Assembly: GCA_002946415.1 (NCBI GenBank)
Contig: NJPS01000004.1
Coordinates: forward strand, 501,001-565,000
DNA from: Rutstroemia sp. NJR-2017a BVV2
Taxonomy: Eukaryota > Ascomycota > Leotiomycetes > Helotiales > Rutstroemiaceae
DNA: 64,000 nucleotides
Direction of reading: 5' to 3'
Both the position numbers and the translations under genes were made by a program. The notes beneath the pieces were generated by a model. That model made no database searches. It was not told where the DNA came from and saw nothing but the letters and a program-made list of their open reading frames with translations. Positions 33,829 through 46,187 of this stretch are shown in pieces. The first letter of the stretch is position 1. Each line of letters begins with the position of its first letter.

Positions 33829-35539
33829 TTACGTTCGGACTTGTCGTGACTCTCTCGACACACGATGCCAAAATATCCACAGCAAAACCGTCACTGCAGT
33901 CAACGGCACAGTGAATGCCCAGTAGATCCAGAACTTCTCCGAAACTATCCAATGCTGTGGCTGGGTATCACTGCCAGGAGAGAAGTTGAAAAAGCTTGTG
34001 CTAAACATTGCCTACATGTCCGGTGTCAGCATTTTAAATACGTTCTAGATTGCTTTATGAGGATATACGTACGCAGATGAAAGTCCCAGGTAAGAAGAGA
34101 AGTCCCAGTGTGGCTGCGTTCCGCATTGTGAAACTATCTATCCGCATAGCTTCTGAGATTTGCACTGATATTCGACTATCGTATTGAGAGACGGTACTAT
34201 ACGCCTATTCCTTGTGGTTAGACGGGATTACCGAAGAGTAGGGAGGTTGGGGAGGAATAGTTTAATCACTCACCAAACTTATCTCATTACGAAGTCTCTC
34301 CTCCAGAGCTTTCGATCTGGCATGGAAGCCTTTCAAGAGCGTACTCTGAAACTTCAAATCCCTCCCCGTTTTTCTCCAAACCGTCTTCGTCAAGTTCATT
34401 CCTAGGGCTTCCACATTCTCAAAAACTGCATCATGCTCCTGAATCATGGCCGCCAATGTCTCTAGTGTTGTCTCTAACATCTCAGATGAATGTATAGTAT
34501 GCCTTGCAAGCTCATGCATGCGTATGTAGTCGGGTCTTGGGTCTTCACTCGGCGTACGATTCTTCTCTAGATCACGAACCAAGTCCCTAGCAGCCCACAG
34601 AGAGAGGTCGAATAGTTTTGTTATCTCCAACATTAATGAAGCATTTATCGAATAAGGATCTCGTAGATCTAAGTCTGTAGAAGGCTTACTCAGGATAGCG
34701 ATGAGACTCTCCTTGAACCGGGCTGGTAAGTCGAAGCATAAGACTATCACTTTGTTTCCCGGTGTCCAGTAGGTTAGGAAGGTGAATTTATGCCAAGTGT
34801 AATGAATCTCGCTGGTGTTATATATGCTAGAAACAGCATTCAATTGGATTGGTTGCTTGATCCGGACGCGGAAAAGTGTAGCTGGAAATTTTGGGTTAGT
34901 TTAATCCTCGTACGTGAAAAGGGGGAGTATCATACAATGACTTTCTAACGTATCGTCCTTGCTCCAGCTCTCTTGGCATTTGAAGAACCCACTTGCTTCT
35001 TGACATGCAGGGGACCAGAAGGAATCAGGGATTTTAAATCGTTCTGAAAGTCGTTGGTCTAATCTTCCTTGAAGGAGAGCTTGCTCAGATGGTAGGAAGA
35101 CTACCAGGAGTTCGGGAGGGACCTTGGAAGACTAGAATCAGCCTTTAAACTCGCATGGGTCTAGAGAACCCCTAAAAAACTCCCATCTAGTCGATAGATA
35201 GCAAGAAAGGACGCCTAGGAAGGATATTCAGGCCAGCAACGAGCACTAGCTCCAACCAACGCGCACTCGCTCCAACCTACAAGATCCTCCCTCTCTCCTT
35301 AACTAACCCAACATACCAGAAAGCTATACTTCAACATACCTCGGAGCATAACGGGTCCATCTCAATAGATCCCATAGTCCTGCATCCCTTATCTTCCCAC
35401 ATAAAATAACATCAGCATCGGCCCTAAATCAATATGCAACACCCATAACAAGACTTTACACCCCGTCAAACATACCTTGTCTAATACACTCATACTGCGA
35501 TACCACATGGCTCTTTCTCTTCTCATTTATCTTCAACAT
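33829..35539 (-). CDS. CorA-like membrane protein, fungal-specific
   Basis: Six exons, complement(33829..34011, 34073..34204, 34274..34881, 34936..35122, 35330..35392, 35462..35539), give 416 residues in frame. The soluble part contains SQYECIRQG, AGLWDLLRWTRYAPRYVE, PPELLVVFLPSEQALLQGRL and a long helical stretch (FDLSLWAARDLVRDLEKN, AMIQEHDAVFENVEALGMNL). Two C-terminal membrane helices follow: AATLGLLFLPGTFICAMF (about 340-358) and FWIYWAFTVPLTAVTVLLWI (383-402). This is the CorA/ZntB layout, but the GMN signature after the first helix is replaced by FSTSFF, so magnesium transport should not be assumed. Many ascomycetes carry several such genes of unknown role. Exons 3-6 are firm; exons 1 and 2 are shorter and less certain, and the 207-bp intron between exons 2 and 3 could hide an alternative junction (exon 3 might start at 35131). 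Confidence 0.75.
35238..35277. repeat. 20-bp imperfect tandem duplication
   Basis: Two adjacent 20-bp units, AACGAGCACTAGCTCCAACC and a copy differing at two positions. They lie within the predicted second intron of the CorA-like gene and help explain its unusual length. Confidence 0.75.
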
Positions 35540-36438
35540 ATTTCACAGTCCCTCTCCCAGTCTTATCTCTCCGACCTTTCAAATCACTTCCCTCGAATTT
35601 CCGACTCAAAATTTAAAACCTAAACGCAATGCTCCAAAATCTTGACTCGAGACAAATACCTCACACTTCAGTTAATTATCAACCACGCACTTTAACAAAC
35701 CAACTTCGTGCCTACCACTCAAACCCAACAAACAAGTAGGCTGTGAAGTGAGGCTCGGCCCCACACAAAGCCGTGGACAATACCCAGCCATACAAACTAA
35801 TGCAGTGTCACCGGCATCCATCAATCACATCCGCAGCTACCCACAAACAAACACTCACCAACATACATGTACAGCCTTCAAACAGGTCACATCGTACCCC
35901 GAAAGAAAGCCCATAACATGCGTTTTCTCACAGACGTATTCTCAAACCGGGCGGCTCCGATTCTCCCCACCCGACTAGCCTTGAGATCCCCTCCTTTATC
36001 ACCCAATAGCAGTAGAGTCTTCTCTCATCCTACGCCTCTCCCACCCGATCACCAACACAACCAGTCTAACAAATCGCCTCACACCACAAAAAGTCTGTAC
36101 AGTTATGTAATGTAGCTCGGCGCAGCAAGCCGATCAATATCGATCTAGCGGTAACACGCCCTAACTTACCAGAAATCAAGCTCAAGCTTTACTGACCTCT
36201 TTGCGCGTTTCGCATACAACTAACTACAACTACAGCCTATCTGCGCATATAACCTTACTATTAACTGCAACTACAACCTGCCTGCGTGAATCGCTTCACT
36301 CACAAACAAACCCGTCACACAACCCTACAAACCACAGCAAACCCACTCATTTGTTCTCCCGCCCTTTCTCCCTCTTCCCCTCTCCCAAGAACTCTCTTAA
36401 CACGTCTTGAATATCGACAACCTCTTCCAGCCAAGAAC
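35540..36438. other. Intergenic, divergent promoters
   Basis: This region lies between the starts of the CorA-like gene (minus) and the alpha-beta-barrel gene (plus). The plus strand is A/C-rich, poor in G, as in many fungal leaders. Open frames here are side effects of that composition. Confidence 0.55.
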
Positions 36439-37196
36439 ATGCCAGTAACCGAACTCGCTATCCTCCCCCTCACCTACGTGCTCACATCGTCCAATCCCAC
36501 TCTCCCAACCTCTATCATCGAGAAATTCCGGACTGCAAAAGCAGCCTTAGAGCACGCATCTGGATATACATTCCTCTATTTCCAGCAAATCGAGGATCCA
36601 ACGATCATTTACATCATCGGCAAATGGGAATCAGCTGCCGCGCATAGGGAGTTCTTGCCCTTGAAGGAGAACTTGGCCTTGTTGGAGCTTTTCAAGGATG
36701 ATATTGTGATGCAGGGCGAGGAGGGGAGGAAGATGGCGATGTGGCATTTGGATGCTGATATTTTTGGTTTGAAACCAACGAGGATGGGTGAGAAGAGTGT
36801 GCTTAGAGCTCCCGTGATTAGTTAGTATATCTGAGGTGCCTGGATATATCATGTCTCGGCTCTTAAATGGAACAATCACTTGCTCACTAATCTCTAGGTT
36901 GCAATCGGTATTTTATTCCCGCAAACAAGAAAGATGATTTCGTTAAGAAATTTTCGGAGGTCAAGGGATTACTAGAGGACTACACCACACCGTACCCAGT
37001 CATGGGAGGTTGGAGAATTGAGAAAGAGAGTATTGAGGGGAAGGAGAGAGATGAATGGGTGCAGATTTCGGGTTTTGAGAACGTGGATCATCATATGGGC
37101 TTTGCTAAGACGGAGGAGTTTGCGAAGTATAGGGAGGTGGTAGGGCTTGTGGAGGGGTTTGAGGTTAAGCATTTGAAGGCCATTGAGGGACTATAA
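36439..37196 (+). CDS. Tandem dimeric alpha-beta barrel (ABM-like) protein
   Basis: Two exons, 36439..36820 and 36898..37196, encode 226 residues; the intron has a GTTAGT donor and a CTCTAG acceptor. The first half (TELAILPLTYVLTSSNP, EKFRTAKAALEHASGYTFLY, IIYIIGKWESAAAHREFLP) has the strand-helix-strand-strand-helix pattern of an antibiotic-biosynthesis-monooxygenase fold. The second half (VISCNRYFIPANKKDDFVKK, YPVMGGWRIEKE, WVQISGFENVDHHMGFAKT) repeats it, so one chain may form a pseudo-dimer. No flavin or metal site is recognisable, and many relatives are uncharacterised. The start was chosen at MPVTEL, in good context (AACATGC), because the in-frame upstream extension is Ser/Pro low complexity typical of a leader. 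Substrate is unknown. It is flanked by a divergent CorA-like gene and a convergent OPY2 gene, which gives no functional clue. Confidence 0.75.
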
Positions 37197-37891
37197 GCTG
37201 CACAGTGAAAAAGGAGCCGAAGTTGAAGCTTTTAAGAATCACGAAATCCGACAACACCACCACCCCCTCTCCCACACCCAAAAATACCCAAGACAAATCT
37301 CCCACCCATCCATCTCGAACCTTTCTAGACTATACTATTAAATGATTCGTCACCCGCCGCGAACCGCTGATCTCAGTTCGCTGATCAATGTCTCGTCTTT
37401 GTCTTCCATCTTGTCTCACCCATTAGACATAAACTGTACTAGTATCGATCGTAATAAAAGTCCAGTCCACTCGACGATCCCCTCACTCACTCACTCAATA
37501 TTCCTCTAGAAAAATCCTTTTAATTTAATATTTTTAATATTTTGGTTTTGATTCTATTTATCTGGTGAAAAACGGTGGCAGGTAGGTATATCAAGAGAAC
37601 ATTCATCACGAATCATAAGAACCTCCCCCGCCGCCTCCCCCTCCCCTCTCTCCTCTGAACACCAGTTTCACGCATACTTTCCTCCCAAGTCGCACCACGC
37701 TCTTCATTTTCCTAAAACCATGCCACAAGCCAAACCGAACCCGAGGGGGGAATAAGAAAGACCTCGAGTTCTAAAATATATATAAAGTAAAATCGTAACC
37801 AGACGGGAATATGAATCAATCAAAAAAGAGATTCGCATCCAAAAAGGGGAGGAAAAAAAGTAAATTTGCCTTAAACCTGGATAGCCATCCT
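37197..37891. other. Intergenic, convergent 3' ends
   Basis: This holds the 3' UTRs of the ABM-like gene and OPY2. AT-rich stretches (37510-37560 and 37770-37800) are the only visible structure. Confidence 0.55.
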
Positions 37892-39115
37892 TCATTCCCT
37901 AACTTCATGCTTGTCTGAAAATACATCTGCCTGCGCTTTCTTCGCCGAGTCTCGCTTCACAGCCGATAAGCTAGACTGTGATAATCGTTCTGCCTCTCTT
38001 TCTGGTGGGTCGCTAAACGGACCTTGTCCTAGATCTGGAGTGCCTTCTTCAATCAGAGTAACGGCGTTGGAATCCCTAGATAATGGCGATGGGGCCGAGT
38101 TAGGCTTGAGAGTGTCGGCCGACTTCTTCTTCGATGCGCTCGAGGGGACGCGAACAACTTGAGGTTTGGTTACTGTGGCAGCACTAGCGGCATTCAGAAA
38201 TGTGCTTCCCACAGAGAATGCCGGACTTGGAGGGTTGCGAGCAAATCTATCATAATCGACCGAAGGTACTGGGGGTGTGGTATCTCCAGGAGTGCTTGTT
38301 CCCGGCTTGTTGACGCTGACCACCGCTGCCTTTCCTCGAATGACTGTCTGGGCTGGAACGGGTGATACAATGGCTTGCTTTCCGTATATGGTAGAAGCAA
38401 CACTGTTCCTAGCATATGAGTTTCGATCACTGATACCACTGTATGTCGAGTCGCGAAGGTCTCCCGGCATGAAGAAATGCTCTTGCTCGTATCTTGGGGT
38501 GCCTGAGGAGTTTGATAAAGCGATTGGGATGGGAGGAACTGGCGGAACGAGGAGTCCAGGCGTTGAGGGTGTAGATCGATTCGTGACGCCAGGAATGTAC
38601 GCGATTTGAATAATGTTGGAAGCTCGGGTGAGTACAGTAGATGCGATTGATCCAACCGTGTGTGTCGAAGCTCTTGCGTCTCGGCGCATTGCGAAATCCT
38701 TCTCCGCATTTGTCTGTTCTTGACCTTCCGCCCAATCGTCTTGCTCATATTGTTGCCGTTTCGTTTTGATACAGAACCTCCATACCAGGTAGGTCACCGC
38801 GGCGACAGCTAACACGCCTCCAATAACCCCACCAGCGATAGCACCAACGTTTGGAGAACTCGAGGAGGACGCGGATGAACTGACAGTAGCCGAAGGCGCA
38901 GCAGATGAAGCTACGCACACTGTCTTTTGACATTCATTACAGGTTGGTGGAACCAGCGAACAAATCTCGTTATCGGCACATTTTGGACATGATGGAGTGG
39001 CAGTACCGGAGCACTCTACGCATCGACGGAAAAGGGTATGGAAGGACGCTGTCAATTGATTAGCAACAGCCATTACCGTTGAAGGAATTCACCCACCCTC
39101 CGAATATAGCGACAT
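37892..39115 (-). CDS. OPY2: Opy2-like membrane anchor of MAPK signalling
   Basis: Two exons, complement(39097..39115) and complement(37892..39048), give 391 residues; the first exon holds only six codons plus one base (MSLYSE). Opy2 is a single-pass plasma-membrane protein that recruits the adaptor Ste50 to the HOG and filamentous/wall MAPK pathways. Seen here: an eight-cysteine extracellular domain at residues 16-51 (CVECSGTATPSCPKC, CNECQKTVC) matching the Opy2 N-terminal family, a Ser-rich stalk, a glycine-rich membrane helix at about 74-96 (VGAIAGGVIGGVLAVAAVTY), then a basic stop-transfer stretch and a long Ser/Pro-rich tail with proline motifs (LLVPPVPPIPIAL) that could bind SH3 domains. 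There is no N-terminal signal peptide, so the helix must act as a reverse signal anchor, as in yeast Opy2. Without the 48-bp intron the frame would start at MAVANQ, which lacks homologues' start. Confidence 0.85.
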
Positions 39116-42100
39116 ATTGTCTACCACCTAGAACAGGAATTGATAATTCCCGATGTAATAGAGCAACTTTATGTATCGAGTCGAATTGATTGCAGTTGGT
39201 TTAATGGTTGGTTTCAATTGAGGTCGTTGGTCGTTGGCCGCTCGCGAAGTCGTTTGAGAATAGGTGTGTCGTGAATTCGATAATTGAAGAGACCCGGCTC
39301 GATAGTTGTTGTTAAATTGAGGTATCGTGAAAGAGAAGAATAGGATGTAGAAGTAAGATCGTAAGGAAAGAAAATTGTTGGTAAATCGATGTAGATTTGC
39401 CTGCCTGCCGTGCCTGAAGGAGGGATCGTACGGTCGCAAGGAAGAAAGGTACGTAAGTTGATAACGAGTGTGATTAGAGCGAACTCTTAGGATTGCGTGT
39501 AGGAGGATGCGATTGTTCTCGACTACATTGACATGGAATCGAGATGGACGATTGGATCTAGACCGACGACGAGTGGGAACGTTTGCGTGAAGACCGTTCG
39601 TTACTTGATAGTCGTGATGATCACTTTTGCGATGAATGGGAGATGGGAGGAGGGATGAATGGGAGTGAGATTGAGGATCCCTCTTGGTCGGAGAGACGGA
39701 GGGAAAGGGAATGAAAGGCTTGATTGGCTTGTTGGGGGCGAGGGAGATGAACCTATATCTTTTCGGTATTAGGCGTGATTAGGCGCACAGGAATGGCCCG
39801 GTCTATTGAACGCCTACCACGGCCTCAGGGTACATTCAGGGTACAGTGCCCACTGCCCAGAGGTTATTTGGTAAGTGTTAGGAGCCGGTAGTTGCAAGTA
39901 CAGAGGGAAAAGAGTGGGAAACAATGGGAACTCCAATCTCCAGACTTTATGCAAAACTGTTCAGCCTGACAAATGAGAAATACTAACATTTATCCAGATA
40001 CCATAGACTCACTGCCGTGAATACCCACGCTGCCCACACCCTCGTTATTCGAAACCGCCAGTGGCCATTCTCATGGACATGGAAGAATCAGAACTCCCCC
40101 AGCTTTTCCTCTTTCTCCCGGCTTGTGCAAGAAGAGAATCCAGTGATGGTTTCACCGACATGTTCGCCCGCCCACTATGTGGACTCCATCCGCTGCTACG
40201 CCATCTTCAGGTAAGTTTGTAGCAATGTAGCAATTGCTGTCAAACAGCATGTTGGCGAATTCAAAACATGCCCCGCGAGGAAGTGTTTAGCAAGGACACC
40301 CTCATCTTTCGCAATGCTACTCACACTCATTGCTATGAGTTCCTCTCTCCGACAAAAATCTCTGTGTCAATTTCGTAGATGCTGTGCTGTCCCTAACGTT
40401 CAAGGCTAAGGTGGCGCGGCAGGGACTTTATTCGTCCGTCTCCCGTACGGCAGTGAGCAGTGAGCAGTAAGCAGTGAGCAGTGACTTTGCTCTCTTCTTA
40501 CCGCGAATCGCTCTGATCGATCGCATTGACGAGTGGCTAATGCTCGAGAAAACACGAGTTCACGGACTTGTTCGATTATCAGACGTTTCTACACTTCACC
40601 TCCCAATCGACCAAATAACTGCCGTGGAGTGAAGCTCAGATGGAATCGAAACTCTACTTGCCGCACCAACCTTGTCGTCCTCGTACTGAGATAGCTGCAG
40701 TAGTTCACCAGCGAACTATCAGAACTACTTCTTGCCATGACTCCCAGAATTTATACTAATGCTCTACCTCCTACCTCCTGCATCCCCTCCATAGACCAGA
40801 AGATGCCTCAGCCTTATATTCAAGTCATCTACGGTTGCGCCTAGAAACCATTTGAACCCAGAAAGCCTCCTTGTGCTGTGCGTGTTATGGTCTAGTCCTA
40901 AATGGTAAATTGACAGCTGGAGATCTCAGGGGTGGAGCAGGCGAGAACGTCTATTTTTCACCTTGGATGAACTATCAGGTCCACGAGATGAGATGAGAGA
41001 TGAGGCCAATAGTCATCGACATGATTGATTATTACCATTACTTCCTTGAGCGAAGAAATCGATAAGTACTAGGGGACAAAATCTATAGCTTCCCTGATCT
41101 GCCTTCTTAGCCCTTCCCCATAACGTTTTCCAGAACAAGACCAGGACCATTCCATGTTACCAAATATACCGGAGACAAAGTCTATTTATAGGGGGATCCG
41201 AACAAGCATAATGGTAGCCGCGGTGGCGCTGAGTAACCTGCAACGCTGCCAACTCTGCTGGACGACTCCCCAAACGTCTTTTGCTTGGTTGGAGCGAGAA
41301 GCGGTGACTTTTTCTTCATGCGCGGTGAAGTATAGATTAATTGTTGTGTTTACCTAAGTAACAGTTGCTTGGAACGACCACCATCTTGGCCATCTCCTTT
41401 CACAACAGCTCATTCCGTTGTACTAACATGCGGGAACTGAGGTCATATGAATGTGCTGATCTCACGTTTCATGAGCTCTAGCAGCTGAAACCGAAGCGTA
41501 ATGACAGCCAATTGTTTAAGTCCTGTCAAAAGATCGCAAGACCACCACCGGAAATATCAATAGATGGACGTTTTAAACTGCTAAATGTGTGCTGTAAAAT
41601 GGTAAGGTGGAGGAGAGAGAGGGTGCGAAGCGGCAAAGGAGGCCGGCCAACGCAGTCGTGTACGAAGGATGAGGATGACGCCTTCGTACTGTTGGAGTGA
41701 GATGAAGGCAAAAGGTACAATAATCAAGAGCGGCTTGCGTTCTTTATAACTAAGCCACCAAATATCACTGTCTCTACGTAGTTACTGCTGTATGTACTGC
41801 ATTGAATCCTGGAGATACGAAGGACTTCGTACACGTCTGGTCATCCCTAGAGCAAATGCGAGTTAGATGAGGCGCAGCATATATCTGCCTGGGCATGAAA
41901 ACTCAATCTTCATTCGCTCACAGGTTGAAAATCTGCATTAAACTTCTCCCACTTGGCCTATCCATACGCGTAGAGCCGTCGCTCCGGGATACGTAAAATA
42001 GTCGGCAAAGCCTTTGTGGTCCTTGTGCCTCTCTCCTTGGATTCGTTCTGGTAGTGGTAGTATGGTACGAAGTACAGCACAGTATAGAAGCACTGGTGGT

Positions 42101-42556
42101 TCTATGAATTTAGGATCGAAAATAGCGGAGACAACAAAAAGGGCCAAAAAGGGCACTAAAAACTTATTAAGAATCCCTCCTTTTTTCGGGAGTCTCCCCA
42201 AGTGAAACAGGGTCACTTTTTTAAACCTGCTTCAATTTCTCCTTCGTTCGATTTCTTCAAATATATTCACCTCCCAATCGTTTCGGGATTCACGAATACC
42301 ATTTAGAGGAAGCAATTCCTTCCTTCATTCTCTTTCTAACAGGGGAAAGCCACAGTGAATGTGACTGTCCGTCCCTTTCCGTAGAGGATATAGGATTACG
42401 GTCAACAATCACCACCAACATTCCTCGACTTCTTCACTTTATCAACTACCATCGATAAACTTTCCTGAATCTCAACAGTTTTAACCTTAAGTTGATACTC
42501 GACGTTCTCTATACTATTGAGTGTTCCATAGAGAGTTTTCGACCTCTTTCGCAATC
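39116..42556. other. 3.4-kb divergent upstream region of OPY2 and chitin synthase
   Basis: I see no convincing gene. Frames at 40017-40214 and 41154-41357 are short and motif-free. A sequence TTCTCTTTCTAACAG near 42342 looks like a 3' splice site and suggests a spliced leader for the chitin synthase mRNA. Long promoters are common for wall genes. Confidence 0.5.
40451..40484. repeat. 7-bp tandem repeat, unit AGTGAGC
   Basis: Nearly five copies of AGTGAGC, one with an AGTAAGC variant, in the OPY2/chitin synthase intergenic region. Confidence 0.85.
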
Positions 42557-45450
42557 ATGGCATACTCTGGCAACGGGGGTTATGATGAGCACAAGCTCCA
42601 AGATCTTCCACCAGGAGGTAGTAACGTAAGTAATCTCAACTCGCAGATCGATAGACTCTCCTCTGACAGTATATTTTACAGTACCATACTCCTCGCGATG
42701 AAGAGGAGGGAGCTTTGCCTTTACTTGATGGTGGACATGGCGCGGGTCCATTCAACAGCCCATACGACACTCAAGGCGGTCTCCGAGCAAACACTCCTCC
42801 TGTCCGACCTGTTTCCGCCTACAGTCTCACAGAAACATACGCGGCAGACAATCAACCATACAGCAGCGAATATGGCTCCTCAACCCAATACAATGAGCAA
42901 CTAGAAGACAACCCATTCCCTCGTGGTGGATCTCCCTTCAACCGATCCGAGACTAGCTCTACAGAGGCCTGGAGACAACGACAAGCCCCTCCAGCTGGTG
43001 GACTCAAGAGAAACGCGACCAGAAAAATTAAGCTTGTTCAAGGTAGTGTTTTGAGTGTCGACCATCCAGTGCCCAGTGCCATCAAAAATGCCATCCAGCA
43101 GAAGTACAGAAATGATCTTGAGGGCGGGAGCGAGGAGTTCACACATATGCGCTACACCGCAGCCACCTGTGACCCTGACGAGTTTACCTTGAAGAATGGT
43201 TACAATATCCGTCCTGCGATGTACAACCGTCATACTGAGTTGCTCATTGCCATCACCTACTATAACGAAGACAAGCAATTGACAGCACGTACACTACACG
43301 GTGTTATGCAAAATATTCGAGATATCGTTAACCTGAAGAAATCCGATTTCTGGAACGTTGGTGGGCCTGCCTGGCAAAAGATTGTGGTTTGTCTCGTTTT
43401 CGATGGTATCGACCCTTGCGACAAGGACACGCTGGATCTTCTTGCCACTATTGGTATCTACCAAGATGGTGTCATGAAAAAGGATGTTGACGGAAAGGAG
43501 ACCGTCGCACATATCTTCGAGTACACCACTCAACTTTCGGTTACTGCCAGTCAACAGCTCATCCGACCTACCGACGATAGTGCTAACACACTTCCCCCTG
43601 TCCAAATGATGTTCTGCTTGAAGGCAAAGAATACCAAGAAGATCAACTCTCACAGATGGCTCTTCAATGCTTTTGGCCGTATCCTCAATCCCGAAGTTTG
43701 TATCTTGCTCGATGCCGGTACCAAACCCGGACCGAAGTCGCTTCTAGCTTTGTGGGAAGGTTTCTACAACGACAAAGATCTTGGTGGTGCCTGTGGTGAA
43801 ATTCACGCTATGTTGGGAAAGAACGGTGCAAAGCTTCTGAACCCTCTAGTTGCTGGACAGAACTTCGAGTATAAGATCAGTAATATTCTCGACAAACCAC
43901 TGGAGAGTTCGTTCGGATATGTCAGTGTGTTGCCTGGTGCCTTCTCAGCTTACAGATTCCGTGCCATCATGGGTCGTCCGCTAGAGCAATACTTCCACGG
44001 AGATCACACCCTGTCAAAAATCCTGGGAAAGAAGGGTATCGAGGGCATGAACATTTTCAAGAAAAACATGTTCTTGGCTGAGGACAGAATTCTGTGTTTC
44101 GAGCTTGTGGCTAAGGCTGGTAGCAAATGGCATTTGACCTACATCAAGGCCGCAAAGGGAGAAACTGACGTTCCCGAAGGAGCTGCTGAATTCATCGGTC
44201 AACGTCGTAGATGGCTGAACGGTTCTTTCGCAGCAGGAATGTATTCTATGATGCATTTCGGCAGAATGTGAGTATTTTCCAAGAGCGTTTTCTTCATCGG
44301 CTAACTCCTCGTAGGTACAAGAGTGGGCACAACATTGTGCGAATGTTCTTCTTGCATATCCAGCTTCTCTATAACTTCTTCACTAACTTCTTGGCTTGGT
44401 TCATGTTGGCATCCTACTGGCTTACTACTTCCGTTATCATGGACCTTGTCGGCACGCCTACAGCTGCTACGGACACGACTTCGCTGCACCACGGTTGGCC
44501 TTTCGGTGACACTGCTACTCCTATCGTTAACACGATCTTGAAATATCTCTACATCGGTTTCTTAATTGTTCAGTTTATCTTGGCACTTGGAAACAGACCG
44601 AAAGGTTCCAAGGTCACATATCTGGTCTCGTTCTTTGTCTTTGGTGCTATCAACGCTTATGTCATTGTTTTGTCTATATACTTGGTTGTCCGAGCGTTCT
44701 CGGGGAGCGGTAGTATTGATACAGACAATGCGAAAGACTTTTTCGAGAGTTTCTTCGGAAGCTCGTCGAGTTCCGGTGCTGGTATCATTATTCTAGCTTT
44801 GGCCGCTACCTTCGGTTTGTACTACGTCGCATCTTTCATGTATCTCGACCCCTGGCACATGTTCCACTCTTTCTTACAGTATTTGTTGCTCGCATCATCA
44901 TACATCAACATTCTCATGGTGTATGCCTTCAGCAATTGGCACGATGTTTCTTGGGGTACCAAGGGATCCGACAAAGCAGAAGCCCTTCCTTCGGCTCACA
45001 CTACGAAAGTCGACGGAAAAGCAGCAGTTGTTGAGGAAATTGACAGGGACCAAGAGGATATTGACAGTCAGTTTGAGGCAACCGTTAAGCGCGCATTGAG
45101 TCCTTTCGTCCCTGTGGTTGAGGACGAAAGCAAGACTTTGGAGGATTCCTACAAATCTTTCAGAACGAAGCTCCTGATCTCGTGGGTTTTCTCTAATGCT
45201 ATCTTGGCTGTTGCTATCTCAAGTGATACTGTCGATGTATTTTTTGGAACCTCCTCAGTAAGTTTTGTCTAAACCGCCTTCTCAAAAGTATCTACTAACA
45301 TTGTCATAGACCACGACGGCTTCTAGCCGAAGAGCCAAGTTTTTCACACTCCTACTTTACGCAACTGCTTTCCTAGCACTCATTCGTTTCATTGGATGTT
45401 GTTGGTTCTTGGGCAAATCAGGAATCATGTGCTGCTTCGCAAGACGTTAA
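42557..45450 (+). CDS. Class III chitin synthase
   Basis: Four exons, 42557..42625, 42682..44267, 44315..45257 and 45310..45450, encode 912 residues. The enzyme polymerises UDP-GlcNAc into chitin and extrudes it across the plasma membrane; class III enzymes are specific to filamentous fungi and are important for hyphal tip growth. Seen here: a disordered N-terminus (residues 1-115), the family 2 glycosyltransferase core with [26 protein letters not shown] near 366, [11 protein letters not shown] near 490 and the catalytic-pore motif [10 protein letters not shown] near 529, then seven or so membrane helices ([20 protein letters not shown] onward). [20 protein letters not shown] is class III wording. 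An acidic, low-complexity cytosolic loop (about residues 760-830) precedes the last two helices. The chain ends CCFARR; the cysteine pair near the membrane could be palmitoylated (inference). It corresponds to the group containing A. nidulans ChsB and N. crassa chs-1. Confidence 0.95.
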
Positions 45451-46187
45451 GGGAAAACGTCCGGGTCGTAACATTTTAGCTGCTTCGCTTTTCATCAAAA
45501 TACTTGAGTGGCAGCATTTGTTTCTTTCTAACGATTTTGAGGGGAGATGGGAGATGGAAGATGGGGAGAGGGCGTAAAATTTGAAGGTATGGCCTACTTT
45601 TTTGAGGCAGGTAACTCAGTATTCGGATGCACCCTATAAAAGGATCTGCGGTGGGCATAGTAGGCGAAAGTGCTTTATATTTGCATATATGGGACTTTAG
45701 ATATTCGAAAGTGATAGTTCTTGTATGGTCGAGTAGGGCGTCGTAGTTTCATTTAATATTTATTGAATACCCCATGAATGAGTTGTCTTCGCATGTAAAC
45801 AAACAGTAGTCGATATTTATCCTATTTGGTGGATATGTGATCTGCTTGTACTCGACGAATTGTCTGATAAGGCCTCGACCCCGCTATCTTCCGTATGCAA
45901 CCAAAATCTTGTCATCGTTATCTTGCTTATGTAGTCTGTGCCTGTACAACTGCCAGTATTCTCGTACATCAACATATTCACTTTGTATACTATATCTGCT
46001 GTTTCAAACTTCCAGATCGCGTCATTTCCCAAGTTCTGCGTTCCGATATTTTAGTAATTTTTGTGACGACTGCACCACGACACCAAAGAGTATTTCTTCG
46101 CTTGCTGGCACGTCTGCCTTGTTTACTCTTCCACCTTTTCACCACCACACTCTCTAGAACGCAGCGGAGGCATCTCTCGTCGCCAAG
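45451..46187. other. Intergenic between chitin synthase and UBC12
   Basis: This contains the chitin synthase 3' UTR and the UBC12 promoter. No coding signal, repeat or RNA gene was recognised. Confidence 0.55.

Noticed and set aside
35748..36115. Plus-strand frames before the ABM-like gene
   Set aside because: Composition-driven frames in an A/C-rich leader; the homologous protein starts at 36439.
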